64,000 bases of DNA, from assembly GCA_963777695.1 (NCBI GenBank), contig CAVZRC010000003.1, forward strand, positions 4,216,001 through 4,280,000. Reading direction: 5' to 3'. The position numbers and the translations under genes were made by a program. Origin of the DNA: CAVZRC01 sp963777695 (GTDB taxonomy: Bacteria; Planctomycetota; Planctomycetia; Isosphaerales; Isosphaeraceae). Each line of letters begins with the position of its first letter. Within the stretch, counting starts at the first letter, position 1. The notes beneath the pieces are model-generated. The model saw nothing but the letters and a program-made list of their open reading frames with translations. It was not told where the DNA came from and did not search any database. Positions 16,407-26,620 of this stretch are shown here, one piece after another.

Positions 16407-17982
16407 TTACGAGATCAAGTTCGGACCTGGTGCTCGATTCGGCATCCGTAATCCTCCATCCGGAATCGTTTCCTCCGGTGCGGCCGATCGGTCATCGTCC
16501 TCGGACGTCGTCGGTTGGGGCGGGACGGGCGGGACGATCGGCAGCCGGACCTCGAATTCGCTGCCGAGCCCGTGGCCGGCACTGCGGGCCTCGACCGAGC
16601 CGCCGTGCAACCCGATCAGCCGACGCACCAGCGACAGGCCGATCCCCAGGCCGCCCTGCGCAGCGTTCCAGCGACCGATCGACCTGCGTGAACATGTTGA
16701 AGATGGAGGGCAGCATCTCGGCCGGGATGCCGACGCCGTTGTCGCGTACGACCACGACCGCATCGCTGCCCTGCCGCTCGACGGTCATCGCGATCTCGCC
16801 GCCGCGCTCGGTGTATTTGACGGCGTTGTTCAGCAGGTTGGCGAACACCTGCGACAGCCGGGTCGCGTCCGCTTCCAGGTAGATTGGGCGATCGGGGAGG
16901 GTCAGGGCCAGATCGTGGCCGGCCGCTTCCACCATCGTCCGGCTGGTGTCCACGGCATTCCGCACGATCGCCGCCAGCTCGACGCGCTCCCGGCGCAGCT
17001 CCAGCTTGTCGCGGCCGATCCGAGAGACATCCATCAGGTCGTCGATGAGGCGGCACATGTGCAATACCTGGCGATCGATGAGCGCGCGGGCCTCGTCAAC
17101 GGTCGCCCGATCGCCGGCGGCGATCTTCATGATCTGGAGGCCATTGCGGATCGGGGCCAGGGGGTTGCGCAATTCGTGGGCGAGCGTCGCCAGGAACTCG
17201 TCCTTGCGGCGGTCGGCCTCGATCAGTGCCTGTTCGGCACGCCGTCGTTCGGTGATGTCGCGGCAGATCAGGACGGCCCCGACGACCCCCCCGGTCGCCT
17301 CCCGGATCGGGGCGACGCTGTCGTCGATCGGCCGCTCCGTCCCGTCCCTGGCGATCAGGATGGTGTGGTCGGCGAGGTCGAAGCCCTCGCCTTGCCGGAG
17401 CGCCCGCAAGGCCGGGTCTTCCACGGGCCTGCCGCTGACTCCATTGACGATCCGGAAGACCGCGGCCAGCGGCTGCCCGGCCGCCTCGGCCGACGACCAT
17501 CCCGTGAGCGCCTCGGCGGCCGGGTTGAGCGAGACGACCCGGCCCTCGGCGTCGGTGACGAGGACGGCATCGCCGACGCATTCCAGCGTGATCCGAGACT
17601 GCTCGCGCCGCCGGACGGCCTCTTCGGCCTCGGCCTCGGCGACCTGACGCGCACCTCGCAACGCACCGCCGAGGAGGGCGATCCCCACGCCGACGGTGAG
17701 GAAAAGGACCATCCCGAACAGGTTCTCGACCCCCTCGATCCACAGGGTCGGTCGGGGCGTCATCAGGAGGTAGATCGAGGAGGCGGCCCCCAGGCCGGTC
17801 GCCACCAGCGCCGGGGCCAGGCCGGCGTAGCACGCGATGACGAGGATTGCCAGGAAATGGGTGGCGAACGGGAAGCGGTTGCCGAGGAATGGGTCCAGGG
17901 CCAACCGAGCGATATTCGATACCACCACCGCCACGATCGCACTGCCGTAACGGAGCACGGCCGAACGAGTCACGTTCCGCAT
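16407..17982 (-). pseudogene. membrane PAS histidine kinase, frameshifted in the ATPase domain
   Basis: A sensor kinase of about 525 residues if repaired. It starts with 3-4 membrane helices (ILVIACYAGLAPALVATGL and VLFLTVGVGIALLGGAL among them), then a PAS domain (ITLECVGDAVLVTDAEGRVV ... CRDITER), HisKA with His in LATLAHELRNPLAPI and a HATPase_c domain (ANLLNNAVKYT, VRDNGVGIP). After QVDRSLER the frame breaks at about 16660-16664. Removing one base from the GAACGCTGCGCAGG context restores AQGGLGIGLSLVRRLIGLHG, the expected G2 box, ending at 16407. Without repair the literal product ends at 16492 with an arginine-rich tail and lacks the G2 box. The break is not in a homopolymer. Confidence 0.75.
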
Positions 17983-18271
17983 GACGAGTACCTACGCGAT
18001 GAATCGGCCTGGGACGGGCCGCGAAGGACCACCCTCGCAGGGCCCCGGTTCCCGAATTCGCCGATCGACTTCAATCGGCCTGTTGATGCGTCCCGACTCT
18101 TCGATTCTAGAGCAAACTCCGTTCCATTCGACCGCAGCTCGCGGCCGTCTGGACCCCGGCCCATGGGCGAGACGGCCTCGCGACCCGCCAAATGAACTTG
18201 AGGGCCCGGCCGCTTTCGACCATAGTGTGAATGAGACCGAGTCGGCCGACGTCTGCCCTTCGTGGGCGACG

Positions 18272-18291
18272 GGCCGCCTCGCGAGGCGGCC
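18272..18291. repeat. perfect 20-bp palindrome
   Basis: GGCCGCCTCGCGAGGCGGCC is self-complementary over all 20 bases. It lies in the roughly 430-bp divergent gap between the kinase (17982) and the transglutaminase gene (18415). It could be a regulator site or a REP-like unit. I see nothing else distinctive in 17983-18414. Confidence 0.6.
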
Positions 18292-18414
18292 GGAAGGTGC
18301 GGGCCCCGGCCCCTACGGAGCCGGCTGCTACGATCCGTCAATGATCGCGACGGCAACCATCCTCGATCGCCCGGCAAAATACGCGGAAACCACCGGTCTG
18401 GAAAGGGCCTCCCC

Positions 18415-19920
18415 ATGACTCGGAGACATCCCCGATCGAATCGCGCACGGTCATTGTCCCTGCTGGCGGTCCTGGCGATCGTGGGACTCCCGGGCGCCTG
18501 GGTGCATGCCCAGGAGTCCTGGGACGCCATCTACCTCGGTGGCTCCAAGATCGGATACACACATGTATTCGTGGAGGCCGTCCAGGATCGAGGTCATGAT
18601 TATTACAGGGTCCGGATCGACACCGAGCTACGCCTGGCGCGCGGCGATGATGTCGCGGTCACCAAATTGATGTATGGGACCATCGAGACCGTCGACGGCC
18701 AGGTCCTCAAGCTGGATACGCGCACCCAGGCCGGCAGCCAGCAGGATATCAGGGCCCATGGCAACGCGGTTGACGGCGAGATGAAGCTCATCATCGACGG
18801 CGGCGGCCAGGAGCAGTCCAAGACCATCCCCTGGGGACCCGATGTCCGCGGCCCTTATGCCCCGGAGCAGAGCATGGCGCGCCAGCCCTTGAAGGAGAAC
18901 GAGGTCCGAGCCCTGAAGGTGTATATCCCGGAGCTGAACAAGGTCTGCGACATGCAGCTCCGCGCGCGGACCGTCCAGCCGGTCCTGCTCGGCGACGGCT
19001 CCAAGCGGGCCCTGCTCCGCGTCGATCAGGTCACCTACGTCGATGGCAAGCCCCGGCCGGAATATGACGCCCGGATCTACGTCGATGCCGGCGGCCAGGT
19101 GCTCAAGTCGGAGCAGGATGTCATGGGCGGCATCGTCATCTACCGGACGACCCAGGAGAAGGCGAAGGCCCCGGGCGGCCCCATCCAGTTCAACCTGATC
19201 TTCGACGCGGTCGTCAAGGTCCCCCGGAGGATCCCCGATCCCGATCAGACGCGGCACGTGAAGTACCGGATCACGCTCGAGGGCGTCGACCCCGCGGAGG
19301 CCATCCCGAGCGATTTCCGACAGACCCTGATCTCGGATGCCTCCAGGACGGCGCCCACCCTCGAGGTCAAGAGCACCGGCCCGCTCGATGGCGCGGCCCT
19401 CTCGGATGAAGTCGACGACCAGTACCGCAGACCCAACGCGCTGATCACGAGCGAAGATAGCCGCGTACGCAGCCTGGCGCAGCGGGCGACCAAGGGCGTC
19501 GTCTCCCCTTGGGACAAGGCCATGCGCATCAACCACTGGGTCCACCTGAATATCACGACCAAGAACTTCAAGGTCGCCTTCGCCGCGGCGAACGACGTCG
19601 CCAAGAACCTCACCGGCGACTGCACCGAGCACGCGGTGCTGGCCGCGGCCATGCAGCGGGCCGCCGGCATCCCGTCGCGCGTCGTGGTCGGCCTGGTCTA
19701 CGTCGACAAGCTGGAGGGCTTCGGCTTCCACATGTGGAATGAGGTCTTCGTCAACCACCGATGGGTCGCGCTCGACCCCGCGTTCGACCAGACGACCGTG
19801 GACGCCGTGCACATCAAGTTATCCGACACCAGCCTGGATGGCGTCGCCCCTTTCGAGGCGTTCCTGCCCCTGGTCCGCGTGATGGGGCGGCTGGGCATCG
19901 ATCCGATCGAGCTGCGATGA
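18415..19920 (+). CDS. secreted transglutaminase-like (papain-fold) protein
   Basis: A 501-residue exported protein. The signal peptide is SLSLLAVLAIVGLPGAWVHAQ. The C-terminal transglutaminase core has the full catalytic triad: C403 in LTGDCTEHAVLAAAM, H439 in FGFHMWNEVF and D454 in WVALDPAFDQ. The N-terminal half is beta-rich (GGSKIGYTHVFVEAV), as in other planctomycete transglutaminase proteins. It may act as a protease, cross-linker or peptide amidase in the periplasm; substrate unknown. The ATG at 18415 has GGAAAGGG upstream; a longer frame from 18262 lacks a signal sequence at its start. Confidence 0.82.
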   Translation: MTRRHPRSNRARSLSLLAVLAIVGLPGAWVHAQESWDAIYLGGSKIGYTHVFVEAVQDRGHDYYRVRIDTELRLARGDDVAVTKLMYGTIETVDGQVLKLDTRTQAGSQQDIRAHGNAVDGEMKLIIDGGGQEQSKTIPWGPDVRGPYAPEQSMARQPLKENEVRALKVYIPELNKVCDMQLRARTVQPVLLGDGSKRALLRVDQVTYVDGKPRPEYDARIYVDAGGQVLKSEQDVMGGIVIYRTTQEKAKAPGGPIQFNLIFDAVVKVPRRIPDPDQTRHVKYRITLEGVDPAEAIPSDFRQTLISDASRTAPTLEVKSTGPLDGAALSDEVDDQYRRPNALITSEDSRVRSLAQRATKGVVSPWDKAMRINHWVHLNITTKNFKVAFAAANDVAKNLTGDCTEHAVLAAAMQRAAGIPSRVVVGLVYVDKLEGFGFHMWNEVFVNHRWVALDPAFDQTTVDAVHIKLSDTSLDGVAPFEAFLPLVRVMGRLGIDPIELR

Positions 19921-20092
19921 TCGTCGCGCCTTCGATGGCGGCGATGCGACCGGGCCCGCTCGGCTCCGAAGAAATTCGGCCATGCGTGGTGCGGAGCACT
20001 CTTGTCGGCCCGGCGGCCCCTCCGTAGACTGCGCAATAGGGGATGGGCGCCGGTGTTTCGCGCCGGTCCCCGGTCGCCAGGAGGGGACGAAG

Positions 20093-21679
20093 ATGAGCGG
20101 GCAGCGATGGGTTTTGCGGTCGTCATTCGGCGCGCTGGCCATCCTGGCCGGCGGCACGTCAATCAGCTCGGGTCAGGAAGCACCCGGTCAATCGCCACGG
20201 CCCCGGCAAGCCGTGGTCCTCGAACGGCCCGAAGTCACCGTTCGGAATGCCCTGCGAGCCAACCCCCTGACCGCGCCTTATCCGATCGCGTCGACCTGGC
20301 GCAATGGCGTCGTGGTCCTGTCGGGGCGCGTCGGGACCAAGGTGGTCCACGACGCGGCGGTCCAGACGGCGATCGCCCTGGGATTCCCGTTCCGCGACGA
20401 CCTGGTCATCGACACGGCCGAGACGTTCCGGGTCGCGATGAGCTCGACCCCGTCGATGAGCGGCTACGCGGCGCTGACGCCCAACCTGTCCGCGTCCTAT
20501 TACGTCTACCCCCAGCCCCTGTTCGGCCGCCTCGATGATCCCTTCTTCGGCATGGTGCCCCCGCTGGTCAGTTTCGCCCCCTGGACACGCCGGCCGATGG
20601 AAGGACCGATGCCCGGTCCCAACGGCGTCGGGCCGGCGGCTCCGAATCCGATGGCCGCTCCCAACGGCGTCGGGCCGGGGGCAGCCAATCCGGGCGTCAT
20701 GCCCGGCCCCGGGCCCTCGGCGGCGAACGATGCCTCCGAAGGCGTCGCGAATCCGCGGAATGCTCCCGAAGGCGGATGGGACCCCGCCAACCCGCCCCCC
20801 GCCAAGGGTGACGTCGAGATCACGGTCGACTCGGCCGGCCAGGTCTTCCTCCGCGGCGTCGTCGCCAGCGAGGAGATCGGCCGCGAGATCGAGCAGACCG
20901 CGAGGAGCGTCCCGGGCGTCACGCGGGTCATCACCCAGTTCTCCGTCAAGCCGAGACCCGCCGACACCGCCGGTCGCGACGAGCCGCCCCCCCTGCCCCA
21001 GCCCGCCACACCCGGACCGGGCGGCAACACGCTCCAGGTCAAGCCGAGGCGCGTCGATGGGCCCGAGCCGGACTCGCCCCCCCTGCCCCAGCCCGAGGCG
21101 GCGCCAGCGCCCGCGCCCGCACCGGCCCGCCCCGCGACGGTCAGGACGCCGGCTCCTCCCCGGCCGGGCGTCGTCCCGGCCCATCCCGAGCCCGCCGCCC
21201 GGGGCGGCGTGGGCGCCCTCGACGGCCTTAAGCTGACCCATCGGGTCGTCGACTCCCTCCGCAAGCGTCCCACCGTCACCGACCTGGCGATCAGCGTCCG
21301 ATCGAGCGGCGACGCCGTCATGCTGACAGGCCGGGTCCCATCGGCATACGAGGACATGATCGCCTATCGATCGGCCCAGCAGACGCCGGGCGTCCGCGAC
21401 GTCGTCGATCGCCTCGAATTCCTCGTGCCGGATGAGGACCACCCGAACCCGCTCGTGCAGAAGGGCCGCCCCGAGGACCTCGAGCCCTACCTGAACGCCC
21501 AGATGGCCCGCCATGTCGGCGACCTCGCGCACATCGACAGCGTCAAGGCCCATGGCAACCAGATCGAGATCCGGGGCACCCTCCAGAACGCCGCCGATCG
21601 CGATCGGGTCCTGGCCATACTCCGGTCGATCCCCGTGCTCCACGGCTTCCGACTGGAACCAAATCTCACCGCGGATTGA
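20093..21679 (+). CDS. secreted protein with about four BON domains
   Basis: A 528-residue exported protein with a signal peptide ending near SISSGQE. I see four BON-like units: about residues 40-100 (VTVRNALRANPL ... GVVVLSGRVGTK), about 240-285 (VEITVDSAGQVFLRGVV), about 375-440 (HRVVDSLRKRPTVTDLAISV, then AVMLTGRVP) and about 455-520 (IDSVKAHGNQIEIRGTL). Between units 1 and 2 is a short repeat of GPNGVG.AAPNP, and between 2 and 3 a proline-rich linker. BON domains are usually envelope or lipid associated. GAGGGGA precedes the ATG at 20093. Confidence 0.75.
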   Translation: MSGQRWVLRSSFGALAILAGGTSISSGQEAPGQSPRPRQAVVLERPEVTVRNALRANPLTAPYPIASTWRNGVVVLSGRVGTKVVHDAAVQTAIALGFPFRDDLVIDTAETFRVAMSSTPSMSGYAALTPNLSASYYVYPQPLFGRLDDPFFGMVPPLVSFAPWTRRPMEGPMPGPNGVGPAAPNPMAAPNGVGPGAANPGVMPGPGPSAANDASEGVANPRNAPEGGWDPANPPPAKGDVEITVDSAGQVFLRGVVASEEIGREIEQTARSVPGVTRVITQFSVKPRPADTAGRDEPPPLPQPATPGPGGNTLQVKPRRVDGPEPDSPPLPQPEAAPAPAPAPARPATVRTPAPPRPGVVPAHPEPAARGGVGALDGLKLTHRVVDSLRKRPTVTDLAISVRSSGDAVMLTGRVPSAYEDMIAYRSAQQTPGVRDVVDRLEFLVPDEDHPNPLVQKGRPEDLEPYLNAQMARHVGDLAHIDSVKAHGNQIEIRGTLQNAADRDRVLAILRSIPVLHGFRLEPNLTAD

Positions 21680-22240
21680 CTCGCGCCCGAGGCCCAACCG
21701 GACATCCAAGACGACTGCCAGCACGGATCGCCGGGATATTCAGAGTTCAAGGACGAGAATATTTGATTGTGATCCGTCTTGTCTGTGCGATCCCTGGCGG
21801 CATTCGTTACGCAGACATGACAGAGCACCCGAGTTTCTCACTTTCCGTCGATCCCGCAAGAGCCGCCACCGTTCGGGGCGGCGAGATTTGCGCAAGCGCC
21901 CTACGCCCAAATTCCCCCTAGATCCAAGTATCCTGCCCCTCGCAGCATGACCTTCGCCGACATCTCCCACGGACGCAATCATCGCGATCCTCCGCTCGTC
22001 GGCGGGCTTTCGCACGTTGCCCGCAAAATAGGCAGATTTTGACGGCATCTGTTCATGCCACGACGCTAAATCGTCACAAAATCGTGGAGGAGTTTGATCT
22101 TGATCGAATCCGCGGAACGCACGTAGGATGTGCACCGCTCGTGGCAATCGCCCGGGCGTTTCGACGTGCCACGCCCCGTTTCTGTCGTCGCGGGGCCTTA
22201 TTTCAGGAAATCCCGAATGAGGGAGAGGGCCGGGAACCCA
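21680..22240. other. gene-poor region upstream of the hopanoid genes
   Basis: About 560 bases. Several short open frames on both strands (for example 21740-22147 minus) have no recognisable domain or good ribosome site. The promoter for shc is presumably here. I could not identify a regulator site. Confidence 0.4.
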
Positions 22241-24276
22241 ATGATCGCCAACACGGACGGAGGCGTATCCCCGCAGTCCTGGAACCGGACGCCCGCGCGT
22301 CGCCCATCACGCTGGTTTCCCTCGTCCTCGGACACCCTGGGATCGGCGCTCGAACGGTCGCGGGACTGGCTCCTCGGCCGCCAGGACGAGGAGGGTTACT
22401 GGGTCGCGGAGCTCGAGGGCGATACAATCCTCGAATCCGAATATATCCTGTTGATGACGTTCCTGGGACGAGAGTCGCGATGATGTCTGCATGCGATGCG
22501 CCCGATACATCCGCGACCATCAGCTCCCGGGCGGGGGATGGGCGATCTATCCGGGCGGGCCGACCGACGTCAGCGCCTCGGTGAAGGCGTACTTCGCGCT
22601 CAAGCTGACCGGCCGATCGCCGGACGAGCCGGACATGGTCATGGCGAGGCGGGCCATCCTCGAGGCCGGCGGTGCCCACGAGTGCAACAGCTTCACGCGG
22701 TTCTACCTGGCGCTCCTGGGCCAGATCGGCTACGACGAATGCCCCTGCGTCCCGCCGGAGCTGCTGGCGATCCCGTCGCGGTGGAAATTCAGCCTGAGCG
22801 CCATGTCGGCCTGGACGCGGACGATCGTGGTGCCGCTGTCGATCATGTCGTATTTCAAGCCGGTCCGCGCCCTGGGCCCCGAGCTGGGCATCGCGGAGTT
22901 GTTCCGCGAGGGCGGCAGCCGTCCGTCGCGCCGGACGGCCCGGCTGTTCTCCTGGACGAACTTCTTCCTCGGGCTGGACGCGGTCCTGAAGTGGCTCGAC
23001 CGGCGGATCCCCGCGGCCTGGCGACGGCCGGGGATCCGGGCGGCGCATCGCTGGATGACCGAGCATTGCGAGGAGACCGATGGCCTCGGCGCCATCTTCC
23101 CGCCGATGGTCTACTCGATCATCGCGCTGCGAAGCCTGGGCTACGAGACGGATTCGCCCGAGGTGCGATGGGCGATGGAGCAGCTCGACGGCCTGAAGAT
23201 CGCCGAGGGGGACCGGATGCGATTGCAGCCGTGCCTCTCGCCGGTCTGGGACACGGCGATCGCCACGATTGCGCTGGCGGATGGGGCGCTGCCCGCCGAT
23301 CACCCCGCCTGGGATCGGGCCGTGCAATGGCTGCTCGGCAAGGAGATCCGCGGCCGCGGCGACTGGTCGATCAACGGGCCTCGCGTCGAGCCCACCGGCT
23401 GGCACTTCCAGTTCCGAAACCAGTTCTACCCGGACCTGGACGACAGCGCCATGGTGATCCTCGCCCTGCAACGATCGCCGATGGCCGAGGACCCGGCCGT
23501 CGAGGCGGCGACCCGTCGCGGGGTCGACTGGCTGCTGGCCATGCAGAATCGCGACGGCGGCTGGGCGGCGTACGATGTCGACATCGACAACCAGGTCCTG
23601 ACCAAGCTCCCCTTCGCCGACCACAACGCCATGCTCGACCCGAGCTGTGCCGACATCACGGCCCGCGTCCTGGAATTGCTCGGCACCCTGGGATATGGCG
23701 TCGAGCACCCGTCCGTCCGACGCGCCCTGGACTACCTCTGGGAGACCCAGGAGCCCGAAGGCTGCTGGTATGGCCGCTGGGGGGTCAATTACATCTACGG
23801 GACCTGGCAGGTCTTGCAGGGACTGGCCACGCTGGAATTCCCGATGCATCACCCGAGGATACAGAAGGCGGTAGCCTGGCTCGAGTTCGACCCAGCAACC
23901 CTCGGGCGCCTGGGGAGAGACCTGCCAGAGCTACGACGACCCCTCGCTGAAGGGGACCGGCGAGCCGACCCCGTCGCAAACCGCCTGGGCGACGCTCGGC
24001 CTGATCGCCGCCGGCCAGGCCCGAGGGGCCGCCGCGCGCCGCGGGATCGATTACCTGATCGAGGCCCAGCTCCCCGACGGCTCCTGGGACGAGGCGCCGT
24101 TCACGGGCACCGGATTCCCCCGCGTGTTCTATCTCCGATACCATTACTATCGCGTCTATTTCCCGATGATGGCCATCGCTCGCTACCGGGCCGCCATCGG
24201 TCGCGACCGCGGCCGGACATCCCCGGCGCTGGCTTCGCGAATCCCGGCACAGCCGTTGCCATTTGACTTTCCCTGA
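22241..24276 (+). pseudogene. shc: squalene-hopene cyclase, interrupted by two frameshifts
   Basis: Converts squalene to hopene or hopanol at the membrane. The catalytic DLDD (DxDD motif) is encoded at 23433-23444 in FYPDLDDSAMV, and GRWGVNYIYGTWQVL plus several QW repeats (QNRDGGWAAYD, ETQEPEGCWYG) are present. Frame 1 covers the start to FLGRES; an extra base near 22478 shifts into DDVCMRCARYIRDHQLPGGG. A second extra base near 23886 separates AVAWLE from STQQPSGAWGE; the repaired tail includes TPSQTAWATLGL and ends at 24274-24276. Total repaired length is about 677 residues, typical for the family. The start at 22241 is a choice; 22217 is an alternative. It is followed by hpnH and hpnG. 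Sequencing error is possible. Confidence 0.85.
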
Positions 24277-24332
24277 CAGCCCAGGTCGAGGCGCCAAGGA
24301 AGACAGAACGCCTGCCAAGGAGGTCGAGCCCG

Positions 24333-25334
24333 ATGCTTTTCCCGCTGCCCATGACGACTCGGATCGCCGGCTACGTCGCCCGCAAGCGAATGGCCCGCGC
24401 CGAGAAGTTCCCGATGGTCCTGATGCTCGAGCCGCTGCACGCCTGCAACCTGACCTGCACCGGCTGCGGTCGCATCCGCGAATATGAATCGACGATCAAG
24501 CAGAAGCTCACCATCGACGAGTGCCTCGCGGCGGTCGACGAATGCGGTGCGCCGGTCGTCTCGATCTGCGGGGGCGAGCCGACGATCTACCCGGGGATCG
24601 GCGAGCTCGTCGCCAAGATCCAGGAGCGGAAGAAGGTCGTCATCCTCTGCACGCACGGGATGTTCATCCGAAAGAAGCTCGAGGGGTTCAAGCCGAGCCG
24701 GACCTTCTTCTTCAACGTCCACCTCGACGGGTTGCAGAAGAACCACGACCTGGCCGTCGAGCGCGAGGGCGTGTTCGAAGCGGCGATCGACGGCATCAAG
24801 GCGGCCAAGGAGGGCGGTTTCCTCGTCTGCACCAACACGACGGTGTACAAGGAGACCGAGATGGCCGAGATCGACGCGCTCTTCGCCTACCTGACCGGGC
24901 TGGATGTCAACGGCTTCATCATCTCGCCGGCATATAGTTACGCGGCCGTCGATACGAAAGACATCTTCATGACCCGCGAGGACATCCGGGCGAAGTTCCT
25001 CGCCGCCGAGGCGATGTTCAAGAAGTACCGCTTCCACACCTCGCCGATCTACCAGGAGTTCCTCCAGGGCAAGCGCGAGATGAAGTGCACCGCCTGGGCC
25101 AGCCCGACCCGGAACATCAAGGGATGGAAGGGCCCCTGCTACCTGATCACGGACACGCACCACGATACGTTCTCGGACCTCTTGAACAAGACCAACTGGG
25201 ACGACTATGGTTACGGGAAGGACCCCAGGTGCGAGAACTGCATGGTGCACGTCGGCTACGAGACCGGCGCCGCCGTGGGCGTGAACAGCCGTCTGGGCGA
25301 TACCTTGAAGATGATCAAGTGGCAAATGGGTTGA
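24333..25334 (+). CDS. hpnH: hopanoid biosynthesis radical SAM protein HpnH (adenosylhopane synthase)
   Basis: A 333-residue radical SAM enzyme. The cluster motif CX3CX2C is at C38, C42 and C45 (HACNLTCTGC); the GGE-like motif ICGGEPTIYPG and a late cysteine cluster (CTAW ... CENCMV) are typical of HpnH. Known members attach the 5'-deoxyadenosyl group to hopene, the first step in making extended (C35) hopanoids. AAGGAGG precedes the ATG at 24333. It follows shc by 56 bases and precedes hpnG by 16, so the three form an operon. Confidence 0.93.
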   Translation: MLFPLPMTTRIAGYVARKRMARAEKFPMVLMLEPLHACNLTCTGCGRIREYESTIKQKLTIDECLAAVDECGAPVVSICGGEPTIYPGIGELVAKIQERKKVVILCTHGMFIRKKLEGFKPSRTFFFNVHLDGLQKNHDLAVEREGVFEAAIDGIKAAKEGGFLVCTNTTVYKETEMAEIDALFAYLTGLDVNGFIISPAYSYAAVDTKDIFMTREDIRAKFLAAEAMFKKYRFHTSPIYQEFLQGKREMKCTAWASPTRNIKGWKGPCYLITDTHHDTFSDLLNKTNWDDYGYGKDPRCENCMVHVGYETGAAVGVNSRLGDTLKMIKWQMG

Positions 25335-25350
25335 TCGGCCGGTCGGCAAG

Positions 25351-26145
25351 ATGGCTCCAGGTTCATCCGGACAGGATCATTCGGCTAGACAGGAGGCGCG
25401 CCTCGTCGCGCCGGCGCCGGTCCCGGCGGATGTCGGGATCGTCGCGGCCCTGTCGATGGAAGTCGGCGTCCTGACCGACGGCCTGGAGCGGGTCCGCAAG
25501 TATCAAGCGGCGACGATGCCGATCGTCGAGGGCGAACACAACGGCAAGATCGTCGCGGTCGCGATCGGCGGACCCGGCCGCGCCGCCGCGCATCGCGCCA
25601 CCGAGCTCCTGATCGCCGGCCACCGGCCTTCCTGGATCATCTCCGCCGGCTTCGCCGGTGCCCTCAATCCCACGCTGAACCGCAACGACCTGGCATTGCC
25701 GGACGACATCATCGATCTGGAGGGTGGTCAATTCCCGGTCATCCGCCCGGAATCGATCGGAGCCGGCATCAGGCACGTCACCGGCCGACTGCTCACAGTT
25801 GACCGGCTGATCCTCGACTCGGCCGAGAAGGCCGGACTACATCAAAGTGCCAGGGCCGACATGGTCGACATGGAGTCCTCGGCGGTGGCATCGGTCTGCG
25901 GCACGAAGCTGATCCGGTTCCTCTCCGTGCGTGTGATCAGCGACGACGCGCGGACCGATCTCCCGCCCGAGGTCTCCGCGTTGCTAGTCCGCTCGGGGAG
26001 TTACCGCGTCGGCGCCGCGGTCCGGGCCATCTGGAATCGGCCCTCCAGCCTCAAGGACTTCTGGACCCTCCACGAGCGGGCCCTGGAAGCGGCCGACCGG
26101 CTGGCCAGGTTCGTTATGCGATGCATCGAGGATCTGCCGAGCTGA
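25351..26145 (+). CDS. hpnG: hopanoid-associated nucleoside phosphorylase HpnG
   Basis: A 264-residue PNP/MTA-nucleosidase-like protein. The core begins ADVGIVAALSMEVGVL, has the phosphorylase motif WIISAGFAGALNP and the MTAN-type substrate motif DMVDMESSAVASVC followed by RVISDDA. In characterised systems HpnG removes adenine from adenosylhopane to give ribosylhopane, following HpnH. The first 25 residues are poorly conserved in appearance. Its position immediately after hpnH supports the assignment over a general purine phosphorylase. Confidence 0.87.
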   Translation: MAPGSSGQDHSARQEARLVAPAPVPADVGIVAALSMEVGVLTDGLERVRKYQAATMPIVEGEHNGKIVAVAIGGPGRAAAHRATELLIAGHRPSWIISAGFAGALNPTLNRNDLALPDDIIDLEGGQFPVIRPESIGAGIRHVTGRLLTVDRLILDSAEKAGLHQSARADMVDMESSAVASVCGTKLIRFLSVRVISDDARTDLPPEVSALLVRSGSYRVGAAVRAIWNRPSSLKDFWTLHERALEAADRLARFVMRCIEDLPS

Positions 26146-26248
26146 GCATTGATCGCTCCGTACACTGCCTCGGCGGGTGACCTCCAGGGTCAACGTCACC
26201 GCAAGAACTGGCGTCGAGGCGATGGTGTGGTCAGCTTCCTCTTCCCGA

Positions 26249-26620
26249 TCATAATGCGTGCGGCTCGTCTTCCTCTTGCTCGTCGGCATCCGAATCCGAG
26301 CGGAATTCCTCTGCCAGGATGCCAGCGATGTCGCGTGCCCCGTGCATCACGCGCAGAACCTCGATTCCGCCGGGGACGGGCCGGTAGAAGATCATATACT
26401 TGCGGAAGCGGGAGACGGGAAAGTAACGCAATTCGGCGTAGAGCGATTCATCCGGCTCGTAGCGGGTGCCGATCCCGGGCATGCTCGCCAGCCGGGAGAA
26501 GGTTGCCTCCGCCTGGGCGAAGAACCGATCGGCCACCCGCAATCCGGCCTGGCGTGCGAGGTAGCGGAAGATCTCCAAGAGGTCGCGATTTGCCGACGGT
26601 CGGCGGATGATTCGACTCAC
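26249..26620 (-). CDS. RelE/ParE-family toxin
   Basis: A 123-residue protein with the ParE/RelE fold: RPSANRDLLEIFRYLARQA helix pair, FSRLASMPGIGTRYE, and the strand pair LRYFPVSRFRKYMIFYRPVPGGIEVLRVMHGARD. ParE members poison gyrase and RelE members cleave mRNA; the subgroup cannot be fixed here. The start is GTG at 26620, overlapping the antitoxin stop (GTGA). It is the second gene of a minus-strand pair with the antitoxin at 26617. The tail is acidic (SDSDADEQEEDE). Confidence 0.83.
   Translation of the reverse strand: MSRIIRRPSANRDLLEIFRYLARQAGLRVADRFFAQAEATFSRLASMPGIGTRYEPDESLYAELRYFPVSRFRKYMIFYRPVPGGIEVLRVMHGARDIAGILAEEFRSDSDADEQEEDEPHAL

Noticed and set aside
16282..18195. 637-codon plus-strand open frame across the membrane kinase
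   Set aside because: It is antisense to a kinase with complete PAS, HisKA and HATPase motifs; no ribosome site or domain.
22086..22103. GGAGGAGTTTGATCTTG resembles the 5' end of 16S rRNA
   Set aside because: The similarity stops after about 12 bases and no rRNA sequence follows; it is chance.
21740..22147. 135-codon minus-strand frame upstream of shc
   Set aside because: Amino-acid texture is Arg-rich and patternless, with no start signal; judged non-coding.
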